Below, one piece after another: positions 1-4,557 of a DNA stretch of 6,799 bases (within the stretch, counting starts at the first letter, position 1; the number at the start of each line of letters is the position of its first letter). Origin of the DNA: DASZCR01 sp035942915 (lineage in GTDB: Bacteria > Acidobacteriota > Blastocatellia > Pyrinomonadales > Pyrinomonadaceae). Where the stretch lies: assembly GCA_035942915.1 (NCBI GenBank), contig DASZCR010000250.1, forward strand, positions 1 through 6,799. The letters run 5' to 3'. The notes beneath the pieces were generated by a model that ran no database searches, was not told where the DNA came from, and saw only the letters and a program-made list of their open reading frames with translations. The translations under genes were made by a program, and so were the position numbers.

Positions 1-71
1 TGGCTTGGGTTTTCTGGAGTGCTTTTGCGCGGGAGATTTCTGCGCCTGTGTGATTCAAGGCGAGTACCCAT
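1..71 (-). CDS. Possible 5' end of a leftward gene, cut by the window edge
   Basis: On the minus strand an ATG at 71-69 opens a frame that runs without a stop to the left edge (about 23 residues, beginning MGTRLESHRRR, strongly basic). An AAGGA Shine-Dalgarno-like motif lies 9 nt upstream of the ATG. The frame is closed by a TAA some 20 codons upstream with no other ATG, GTG or TTG in between, so the ATG is the natural start. It would lie about 90 nt downstream of the nonapeptide-repeat gene in the same direction and could share its transcript. Too little is visible to suggest a function, and a chance open frame of this length is quite possible. Confidence 0.3.
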   Translation of the reverse strand, partial: MGTRLESHRRRNLPRKSTPENPS

Positions 72-160
72 GCCCCGGCGTCCTTCTTGTGCCAGTGCCG
101 GAGACGAGCCGGAAGGCGAGTCGGAGGCTTAACTTACGCAGAGATGGCTGCCGCAGGAGG

Positions 161-1084
161 CTAAAAGGAAGGTTGATGAATCTCACTAAGGTAAGGCGGA
201 TTGCTGATCTCACCAGCGACGAATCCTGTATCCATCTCCCCAACGAAAGGGGGGCAACTAATTTCCCCGGCGACTGGCATCTCGATTTCGCCGACGAAAG
301 GTCCAATGGGTATTTCGCCCGCGTAAGGCATCTCAGAGTCACCACAGAAAGGTGGAATGCTGATCTCTCTATCAAGCGCCATCGGACAGTGAATGTCGCC
401 GAGGTGCGATGGGGCAGCGAGGCAATAAACGTCACCGACAACAACCGGGCAGTGAACCACTCCAGCCGACAATCCTGCTTTATTCACGATTCCTCCTGGC
501 AACGGAGTTTCTCCGAAGAAAGGTGGAAAATTGGAGTTGCCGAGGTAGGGCGGGTTCTGCACCTCGCCAGCGGTCGCGCCGATGGGGATTTCGTCAAACC
601 GCGACATGGGAATTTCTCCGGTAAAAGGCCCGATAGGGATATCGCCGACCAGCGGCATGTCCACATCACCAGCGAAAGGCATGTCGGAGTCGCCGCTGAA
701 GGGCGGCATGCTGATCTCTCCAAGGCGAGACGAAACTGTCAGCGCAATGGGACAGTGCATGTCGCCGATGATGATCGGACAGTGCATTACCCCCGCCAAA
801 AATTCTGTTTGTTGTGCGAAGCCTCCTGGCAGCCCAGCTTCACCTGCGTAAGGAGGGAAGTGCGAATCGCTGATGCAAAGAGGATGGCTGATTTCACCGA
901 GCGCTGGCTGATCAATGTCCCCAACGCAGGGAGGAAAGTCAGAATCGCCGACACGATGCAGCGTGTGGATGTCGCCAACGACGCTTGGGCTATCAACCAA
1001 GCCGCAAAAGGGAGGGTTGTTTATTTCGCCAATGGCACTAGGATGCTCGACAGTGCCACCATTATGTTGGTCGATGATGCCCAT
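161..1084 (-). CDS. Nonapeptide-repeat acidic protein, unknown function
   Basis: Encodes 307 residues. After about 18 N-terminal residues the whole protein consists of imperfect 8-9-residue repeats with consensus G-[E/D]-[I/V]-x-x-P-P-[F/Y]-[A/V], about 30 copies, interrupted by two longer inserts. I count 39 Asp/Glu against 5 Lys/Arg, 10 cysteines and four His-Cys-Pro triplets (near residues 101, 110, 211, 232). I see no signal peptide and no membrane helix. The regular hydrophobic/Gly/Pro spacing suggests a beta-solenoid or extended fibre, but this is inference. I chose ATG 1084 because AGAGGA lies 9 nt upstream; the longer GTG-started frame (1177) begins inside a hairpin loop. The strand is supported by repeats that differ mainly at codon third positions of this frame (GGC/GGT/GGA/GGG, CCT/CCC/CCG/CCA, TTC/TTT), by conservative swaps (D/E, I/V, F/Y) and by indels in multiples of three. 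It faces away from the lysis-packaging genes and looks less GC-rich than they are. It does not match RTX (GGxGxDxUx) or pentapeptide repeats. No family recognised; a structural adhesin-like or metal-binding role are only guesses. Confidence 0.78.
   Translation of the reverse strand: MGIIDQHNGGTVEHPSAIGEINNPPFCGLVDSPSVVGDIHTLHRVGDSDFPPCVGDIDQPALGEISHPLCISDSHFPPYAGEAGLPGGFAQQTEFLAGVMHCPIIIGDMHCPIALTVSSRLGEISMPPFSGDSDMPFAGDVDMPLVGDIPIGPFTGEIPMSRFDEIPIGATAGEVQNPPYLGNSNFPPFFGETPLPGGIVNKAGLSAGVVHCPVVVGDVYCLAAPSHLGDIHCPMALDREISIPPFCGDSEMPYAGEIPIGPFVGEIEMPVAGEISCPPFVGEMDTGFVAGEISNPPYLSEIHQPSF
164..541 (-). repeat. Higher-order repeat module, copy B
   Basis: Residues 182-307 of the repeat protein, matching copy A in order: NSNFPPFFGE, insert beginning GETPLPGG, GVVHCPVVV, a unit with an extra short insert (GDVYCLAAPSHL), a second HCP unit, REISIPPFCGDSEMPY, then nonapeptides. 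It ends with GEISNPPYLSEIHQPSF, which resembles the junction GEVQNPPYLGNSNFPPF at the end of copy A, so a third module appears to begin and then stop. The two copies differ widely at wobble positions, so the duplication is old. Confidence 0.65.
542..871 (-). repeat. Higher-order repeat module, copy A (about 110 residues)
   Basis: Residues 72-181 of the repeat protein. It starts with a DSHFPPYAGE unit, continues with a non-canonical insert beginning GEAGLPGG, then GVMHCPIII, a second HCP unit, and GEISMPPFSGDSDMPF and further nonapeptides. The same series recurs in copy B with the PGG landmark 110 residues further on. Confidence 0.7.
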
Positions 1085-1093
1085 AACACTAGT

Positions 1094-1099
1094 TCCTCT
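1094..1099 (-). promoter_or_regulatory. Ribosome-binding site of the repeat gene
   Basis: AGAGGA on the minus strand, 9 nt ahead of the ATG at 1084. It decides the start: the longer open frame beginning with GTG at 1177 has its start in the loop of a stable hairpin and no comparable site. Confidence 0.6.
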
Positions 1100-1113
1100 C
1101 GAAAAGTGCAGGC

Positions 1114-1119
1114 AGTATA
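1114..1119 (-). promoter_or_regulatory. Candidate -10 box for the repeat gene
   Basis: Minus-strand TATACT (5 of 6 to the sigma-70 -10 consensus), about 30 nt upstream of the ATG. The hexamer 17 nt upstream (TTCCGC) is a poor -35, so this would be a weak or activator-dependent promoter. It lies on the gene side of the 1161-1189 hairpin. Confidence 0.28.
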
Positions 1120-1160
1120 TACCCAATGTTCCACTCGCGGAAGCTGAATTAAAAAGCGAA

Positions 1161-1189
1161 GGCGCCAGCGTCCTCACAACGCTGGCGCC
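1161..1189 (-). terminator. Perfect 10-bp hairpin followed by T-tract (leftward terminator-like)
   Basis: GGCGCCAGCG and CGCTGGCGCC form a perfect 10-bp GC-rich stem around a 9-nt loop. Read on the minus strand, the stem is followed by TTCGCTTTTTAATT, a usable though interrupted U-tract. Read on the plus strand it is followed by CGCCCTCTAAA, with no U-tract. It would therefore stop leftward transcription coming from the lysis side, just before the repeat gene's candidate promoter. No leftward gene lies to its right, so it may insulate the two units, or it may be a protein-binding palindrome. Confidence 0.5.
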
Positions 1190-1217
1190 CGCCCTCTAAA
1201 GAATGGTGGCTTCAGAG

Positions 1218-1246
1218 TTTACTCGGCCAAGTGACGGGATGATAAC
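1218..1246 (+). promoter_or_regulatory. Candidate sigma-70-like promoter for the 1291 gene
   Basis: TTTACT (1218-1223) and GATAAC (1241-1246) each match 4 of 6 consensus bases and are separated by exactly 17 nt, placing a start near 1253, about 40 nt ahead of the TTG start. The -10 overlaps a small hairpin (ACGGG 1234-1238 with CCCGT 1246-1250, followed by TTT). Such weak matches occur by chance; the support is spacing and position only. Confidence 0.28.
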
Positions 1247-1277
1247 CCGTTTTCACGCGGAACGAAACACCATTTTT

Positions 1278-1283
1278 GGAGGG
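1278..1283 (+). promoter_or_regulatory. Strong Shine-Dalgarno deciding a TTG start
   Basis: GGAGGG lies 7 nt before TTG 1291. An upstream in-frame TTG at 1276 overlaps this site and has none of its own, so translation should begin at 1291. Confidence 0.6.
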
Positions 1284-1290
1284 ACAAGCC

Positions 1291-1542
1291 TTGGAAGAAC
1301 TGATCTACCTCTACACCGAAACTCCCGCTCGGGTCGCCATCGTCAAGGCTCTCGACAACGCACAGGCCAACTACCAAACCGCCGCCGAGTTGCTGCGCGG
1401 CCTCGGCGACCGCGCAGGGGCGCACCGCGTCCTCAATCTGGCGCAGCACGCCTCAGCTCAAAAATGCCTGTTCGCCCAGCAGTGGTCGCTGGAAGACGAA
1501 GCAGCTAAGAAGACGAGCGCGGGCGACTTCACACAACCTTAA
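1291..1542 (+). CDS. Small uncharacterised helical protein
   Basis: 83 residues read from TTG 1291. The first about 60 residues look like a compact all-helical domain (TPARVAIVKALDNAQ, then YQTAAELLRGLGDRAGAHR, then VLNLAQHASAQ). The tail is polar and probably flexible. There is no signal peptide, membrane segment or recognisable catalytic motif. It is the first rightward gene after the divergent region, preceded by a strong ribosome-binding site and separated from the next gene by 179 nt, so it may be its own transcription unit. The Arg/His/Leu pattern is compatible with a small DNA-binding or adaptor protein, but I cannot assign a family. Confidence 0.6.
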   Translation: MEELIYLYTETPARVAIVKALDNAQANYQTAAELLRGLGDRAGAHRVLNLAQHASAQKCLFAQQWSLEDEAAKKTSAGDFTQP

Positions 1543-1721
1543 ATCTCGCATCTCAATACAGTTCAGGGGTGAGCAGCGCAATCGCCGCCTGCTCCGCGCG
1601 AGCCGTGCCAGCACCCCTCGCAAAATAATGCTCTCGGGAAGTGCTACTTTCCGTGCATCAAGCGCGTGTGTCGCGCCATCGGCTAACGGCCAGAACGGTT
1701 TGACCTGACCTTTGCTTCAGC
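1543..1721 (+). other. Intergenic region with two small hairpins and a direct-repeat copy
   Basis: This 179-nt gap holds no convincing gene. It contains an inverted repeat GAGCAG (1571-1576) / CTGCTC (1589-1594), an outer pair AGGGGTG (1565-1571) / CACCCCT (1612-1618), the direct repeat at 1607-1628, and a bulged hairpin GGAAGT (1637-1642) / ACTTTCC (1646-1652) with a 3-nt loop. None is followed by a clear T-tract. A TTGACC hexamer at 1700-1705 resembles a -35, but a matching -10 would fall inside the next gene. It could be a regulatory leader. Confidence 0.4.
1607..1628 (+). repeat. 22-bp direct repeat, copy 1 (upstream of winged-helix gene)
   Basis: GCCAGCACCCCTC, then two variable bases (GC), then AAAATAA. 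It matches copy 2 at 2217-2238 in 20 of 22 bases and ends 93 nt before its gene. An A/T-rich half next to a C-rich half resembles an operator or promoter element, but no binding protein is known from the sequence. Confidence 0.65.
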
Positions 1722-2216
1722 ATGTCAACGAACATTCCCCTGAAAACCGAGTCGGCGCGCCGCATCCGAACCAGTTCGGACATCCAGCGTGACTCCGAGC
1801 GTCGTCGACAGCGCAAAGATGAGCAGCGCTCGGCGCGACAGCGTCACGCCGAGCAGACCGCCCAAGCTTTGCTCTTCGCGCTTGACACGGTTCCTGCCAG
1901 CGCGGAGTTCGACGAGTGGCGCGGCGAGATCAATCGCCTCGTCCTGCGCATCCGTAAGAGCGGCAAGCGCACCCCTGACCGCGACGCGAAAGCCGTCGCC
2001 GAAGCGCTCGCCAAACCCTTCTGTAACAGCGTCGAGGACATCAGCGACCAGACCAATATCCCCGCCCATGACGTGCAGAAGGTGCTCGACGGCATGATTG
2101 CCGTCGGCAGCGCCTTTCGGCGGCCACGCTCGACCACGTCGACCGCACGCGGGCCTCAGAGCTGGCTCTATTTCCTCACCGACGGGCCTGCGCACACCGA
2201 CCTCGTCCTGCCCTGA
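1722..2216 (+). CDS. Basic protein with predicted C-terminal winged helix
   Basis: 164 residues. Residues 1-45 are highly charged and rich in Arg/Lys/Gln/Glu, likely helical or disordered. Residues 60-80 are helical. Residues 90-153 read like a winged helix-turn-helix: helix AVAEALAKPF, helix VEDISDQTN, recognition helix HDVQKVLDGMIAVG, and a basic wing starting at FRRPR and closing at SWLYFL. This points to DNA binding, perhaps as a transcription regulator of this phage module; the exact role is inference. ATG 1722 is the only reasonable start, yet it has no Shine-Dalgarno motif, so expression may depend on an unusual leader. The gene lies between two 22-bp direct repeats that may be its own targets. 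The minus strand is also open over this region, but that product has no recognisable domain. Confidence 0.66.
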   Translation: MSTNIPLKTESARRIRTSSDIQRDSERRRQRKDEQRSARQRHAEQTAQALLFALDTVPASAEFDEWRGEINRLVLRIRKSGKRTPDRDAKAVAEALAKPFCNSVEDISDQTNIPAHDVQKVLDGMIAVGSAFRRPRSTTSTARGPQSWLYFLTDGPAHTDLVLP

Positions 2217-2238
2217 GCCAGCACCCCTCAAAAAATAA
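2217..2238 (+). repeat. 22-bp direct repeat, copy 2 (upstream of endolysin gene)
   Basis: GCCAGCACCCCTC, then AA, then AAAATAA. It differs from copy 1 only at the two central bases. It begins immediately after the TGA stop of the winged-helix gene and ends 110 nt before the amidase start, a placement similar to copy 1 relative to its gene. The run of A bases stands out against the GC-rich surroundings. Confidence 0.65.
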
Positions 2239-2348
2239 AACTTCCCATTTCGTTAGTCTCGCCCTCGTCGGATACCGCAGGGCGCCGTGCTTGTCGGTGA
2301 CCACTTGGGCCGCTCACGCGCCCGCTGTGTCCGGCGGAAAGAGAGACT
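2239..2348 (+). other. Leader region of the lysis genes
   Basis: 110 nt between the direct repeat and the amidase start, AT-rich at its left end and GC-rich later. I see no gene, no clear -35/-10 pair and no T-tract terminator. GAGAG shortly before ATG 2349 is a modest ribosome-binding site. Confidence 0.35.
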
Positions 2349-2885
2349 ATGAAAGCCATTCTCGTCAGTGCTGGACACGGAGCCGGCGACCCCGGTGCCG
2401 TATCGCCCAACGGCAAACTGAAAGAGGCCGACCTCGCACTTGTCATGCGCGACACGGTCGCCTCGATGTTGCGTGCCCGCGGCTGCCGTGTCGTCGAGGA
2501 CGGCGAGGACGGCCAGAACCTCCCGCTTACCTACGCGCTCACCATCGCCCGGCAAACGCCCGGCCCGAAGGTCGAGTTTCACTTCAACGCAGGCCCGCCC
2601 ACAGCGACCGGCGTCGAAGCGCTCTCCTTGCCGCAACACAAGCCGTTCGCGCAGGCGCTCGCTAAGACCGTCTCGGCTGCGACCGGGCTCGTTGCGCGCG
2701 GAGCTAACGGCTGGAAAGACCAATCTTCCGGGCAACACCATCGGCTCGCCTTCTGTCAGGCCGGCGGCGTCATCCTCGAATTGGCCTTCATCTCCAACGA
2801 CGGCGACATGAACCGCTTTCTCGCCAACGAGGAGCGTGTCGCCATAGGGATAGCCGACGTGCTCGAACGATTCGCGCGCGCCTAA
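2349..2885 (+). CDS. N-acetylmuramoyl-L-alanine amidase (Amidase_3), phage endolysin
   Basis: 178 residues forming a single catalytic domain. Zinc amidases of this family cut the bond between N-acetylmuramic acid and the L-Ala of the stem peptide. The family motifs are visible in order: N-terminal AILVSAGHGAGDPGA (zinc ligand His10), KEADLAL (zinc ligand Glu26), VEFHFNAG (zinc ligand His78, in place of the usual SxHxN) and VILELAFISND near the C-terminus (catalytic Glu144). Length fits a bare catalytic domain with no cell-wall-binding module and no signal peptide, so release from the cytoplasm should need a holin. A holin-like gene follows after 24 nt and two more membrane-targeted products come next. 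Compared with host AmiC-type enzymes it lacks AMIN and export domains, supporting a phage lysis role. Confidence 0.92.
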   Translation: MKAILVSAGHGAGDPGAVSPNGKLKEADLALVMRDTVASMLRARGCRVVEDGEDGQNLPLTYALTIARQTPGPKVEFHFNAGPPTATGVEALSLPQHKPFAQALAKTVSAATGLVARGANGWKDQSSGQHHRLAFCQAGGVILELAFISNDGDMNRFLANEERVAIGIADVLERFARA

Positions 2886-2909
2886 GTCAAGCTTTAAGGG
2901 AGGTCACAC

Positions 2910-3143
2910 GTGGTTCGTCAGCAACTCGAAGAATTCCTTTCTCGCATCGTTGCCGCCCTCTGGTTGATGGCCGTGCGCAACCCGCGCACGACGGCCGCCG
3001 GAGTGGTCGGCGCGCTCGTCATGGTCGGGGCGCGCCTCGGCCTCGAACTGACCCCGGCGCAGCAAGGCAATCTCGCTGCCGCCCTTATCGTCCTCATCGG
3101 CATCCTCGCCGGTGATGGCTACAACAGGAGAAAAAGAACGTGA
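2910..3143 (+). CDS. Holin-like small membrane protein
   Basis: 77 residues from a GTG start, set by GGGAGG six nt upstream. It has an amphipathic N-terminal helix (about residues 6-22), a hydrophobic segment at about 28-41, a turn with ELTPAQQGN, a second hydrophobic segment at about 54-68, and a very basic C-terminus (RRKR). Small size, two hydrophobic segments and a charged tail directly after an endolysin gene are typical of phage holins, which form the membrane lesions that release the endolysin. No specific holin family is recognised, so the call rests on topology and context. The stop overlaps the next GTG start (GTGA), indicating translational coupling. Confidence 0.62.
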   Translation: MVRQQLEEFLSRIVAALWLMAVRNPRTTAAGVVGALVMVGARLGLELTPAQQGNLAAALIVLIGILAGDGYNRRKRT

Positions 3144-3721
3144 AGATCAGACTCTTATCCCCCGTGCTGGCGTGCATCATGTGCGCGGCGCTGATTTTCA
3201 TTCAGACCGGCTGCGGCCCGTCGCGCGACCGACTCGCCAAGGTCGCCGGCTACGGGCAGCAACTCTCGGCGCTGCTCGAAGCCAACCACACGCTCCCAGC
3301 CTCTCTGTTACATGAGGGCGTCATCGACCAAGCCACCCACAACCGCCTCGTCTCAGGCTTCGAGCGTTCGCGCGTGCTCATCGACCGTTTCAACGTGGGG
3401 CTGCGCGACGTGCTCGCGCAGGAACGTCCCAACCCGGCTTCGCTCGTCCCGCTCGTCGCGGAGATGATTGAGCAAACCAGAGCGCTCAACCTGCTGCCGC
3501 ACAATAAGACTTACCAGCGTGCGCTTGCTGGCATCGAGGTCAGCCTCCGAGCCATCGCCAACTATTTCGCGCTTCAGCGTGCAGATGCTCGCAGAGCAGG
3601 CTACACAGACGAGCAGATAGCGGCCGCCGTCGGCTGCGAACGGCGTGTGCTCGCACTAATCGTCGCTTACGCATACCAGCCGAACACCGTGCCCGACCGC
3701 TACGGACGCGACAGAAGCTGA
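3140..3721 (+). CDS. Predicted lipoprotein of the lysis cassette
   Basis: 193 residues from GTG 3140, with AGGAG 9 nt upstream and a 4-nt overlap with the holin-like gene. The N-terminus is a lipoprotein-type signal: basic MKIRLL, a hydrophobic core to about residue 21, then QTGC with Cys25 as the likely lipidated residue. Gln at the -3 position is unusual, since Leu/Val/Ile is preferred there. The mature part looks mostly helical and charged, with Leu/Arg-rich segments such as DRFNVGLRDVL and EVSLRAIANYFALQRADARR. Outer spanins are lipoproteins encoded after holin/endolysin genes and help disrupt the outer membrane, but this protein is longer than most and lacks a clear Pro-rich stretch. It may be a spanin, a lysis accessory or another surface lipoprotein. 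Confidence 0.72.
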   Translation: MKIRLLSPVLACIMCAALIFIQTGCGPSRDRLAKVAGYGQQLSALLEANHTLPASLLHEGVIDQATHNRLVSGFERSRVLIDRFNVGLRDVLAQERPNPASLVPLVAEMIEQTRALNLLPHNKTYQRALAGIEVSLRAIANYFALQRADARRAGYTDEQIAAAVGCERRVLALIVAYAYQPNTVPDRYGRDRS

Positions 3722-3734
3722 CGCCTAATCTGCT

Positions 3735-3953
3735 ATGCCGAAAGAGAGATTGTCAGTGTTCTTACAATTGATTACCGCGCGCGACGTGCTCAAAGACTCC
3801 GCGCTGGCGGGCGTCGGATTCTCGCCCGTCGCCCTTCTAACGTCGCTGGAGCCCGGGCTCATTCTCGGCATTCTCAATCTGGTCGTCGTCATCGTTTTTC
3901 GTGTCATCGAGTTGCGTATGAAGGCGCGACGACGACGTCCTCCCGAGGAGTAA
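3735..3953 (+). CDS. Small single-helix membrane protein
   Basis: 72 residues. The N-terminal half is mildly amphipathic. Residues about 40-58 (PGLILGILNLVVVIVFRVIE) form one hydrophobic helix, and the C-terminus is strongly basic (RMKARRRRPPEE), so the tail should face the cytoplasm. It starts 13 nt after the lipoprotein gene with no clear Shine-Dalgarno, and its TAA overlaps the next ATG by one base. Position suggests a lysis role such as an inner-membrane spanin partner, antiholin or second holin, but it is short for an inner spanin and has no evident coiled coil. Function is not assigned. Confidence 0.6.
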   Translation: MPKERLSVFLQLITARDVLKDSALAGVGFSPVALLTSLEPGLILGILNLVVVIVFRVIELRMKARRRRPPEE

Positions 3954-4546
3954 TGGACGTGCCCGAAGTCACCGGCGACCTCGACCAGTTACGCTCGCTC
4001 GACCGTCAGATTACGTTCGCTGCGGCGCGTGCTCTGACGGCTACCGCTAAAGAGGCGCAGCAGGCGTCCATCAACGCTATTGAGCAGACCTTCACGACGC
4101 GCGGGCCGTGGTACCTGCCAGGCAACAAACTCGGCGTGCGCATCACTCCGGCGACAAAGCAAAACCTCGAAGCGGCCGTGCACACCGATGCAGACTTCCT
4201 GAAATTGCACGAGACTTCGGGCACGAAGACGCCAAAGGGCTCGCACCTCGCCATCCCGACCAGAAACGTCCGCCACACGCCGCGCCAGACCATCCAGCGG
4301 CCTCAACGGCCGAAGAATCTGAAGCGCACCTTTGTCGTCAAGACCAAGAAAGGCACGCGTATCATCTTCCAGCGCGCCGGGAAGGGTAAGCGTAGCGACG
4401 ACATGCGTGCGATGTACATCCTTGAGCCGCGGGCGAGGATTAGGAAGGAGTCGACTGTCATCGGTCCGACCGTCAAGGTCGTCGAGCGGCGCTTCGGTCA
4501 GAACTTTCAGAAGGCGTTCGGTGAGGCGCTCGCGACAGCGAAGTGA
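3953..4546 (+). CDS. Phage minor tail protein Z (GPZ)-like
   Basis: 197 residues, very basic. The N-terminus LDRQITFAAARALTATAKEA followed by a long helix resembles the start of prophage minor tail protein Z-like proteins, which typically open with 'ARALNDTAKDAR'. The C-terminus, with FGQNFQKAFGEALATA, fits the same family. The middle is rich in Lys/Arg and likely beta-structured (TFVVKTKKGTRIIF). In lambda, Z acts at the tail end in tail completion. The ATG is coupled to the preceding TAA (TAATG), with GAGG 4 nt before it. Odd point: tail genes normally lie well downstream of the terminase and head genes, whereas this one directly precedes the small terminase. Family assignment is from memory of the pattern, not a search. 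Confidence 0.66.
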   Translation: MDVPEVTGDLDQLRSLDRQITFAAARALTATAKEAQQASINAIEQTFTTRGPWYLPGNKLGVRITPATKQNLEAAVHTDADFLKLHETSGTKTPKGSHLAIPTRNVRHTPRQTIQRPQRPKNLKRTFVVKTKKGTRIIFQRAGKGKRSDDMRAMYILEPRARIRKESTVIGPTVKVVERRFGQNFQKAFGEALATAK

Positions 4547-4557
4547 GGTCTATCGCG

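Larger units (their letters stand above)
164..1030 (-). repeat. Tandem 27-bp (sometimes 24-bp) coding repeat array
   Basis: Nearly the whole leftward gene is a tandem array with a 27-bp period, each unit encoding nine residues starting Gly-Glu or Gly-Asp. Some units have lost one codon (for example GDSDMPFA, GEIEMPVA, GDVDMPLV). Units are diverged in DNA but conserved in protein, with substitutions concentrated at third codon positions of the minus-strand frame. The array has therefore been kept for its protein rather than being a recent DNA expansion. Confidence 0.8.

Noticed and set aside
164..1030. CRISPR array
   Set aside because: The period is 27 bp with degenerate units throughout; there are no identical repeats separated by unique spacers, and the units encode a conserved peptide motif.
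164..1030. RTX calcium-binding nonapeptides or pentapeptide repeats
   Set aside because: RTX needs GGxGxDxUx and pentapeptide proteins need A(D/N)LxX. The units here follow GEIxxPPFx instead.
5..1147. 380-codon open frame on the plus strand over the repeat array
   Set aside because: Repeat-to-repeat changes are mostly third-position in the minus frame, whereas in the plus frame they change residues without pattern. The minus gene also has a good ribosome-binding site.
1234..1253. Rho-independent terminator ACGGG/CCCGT followed by TTTT on the plus strand
   Set aside because: The stem has only five base pairs and no gene lies upstream on that strand. It overlaps a candidate promoter instead.
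1725..2231. 168-codon open frame on the minus strand opposite the winged-helix gene
   Set aside because: The plus frame gives a coherent winged-helix protein. The minus product is an Arg/Ala/Gly-rich shadow typical of GC-rich DNA and has no domain.
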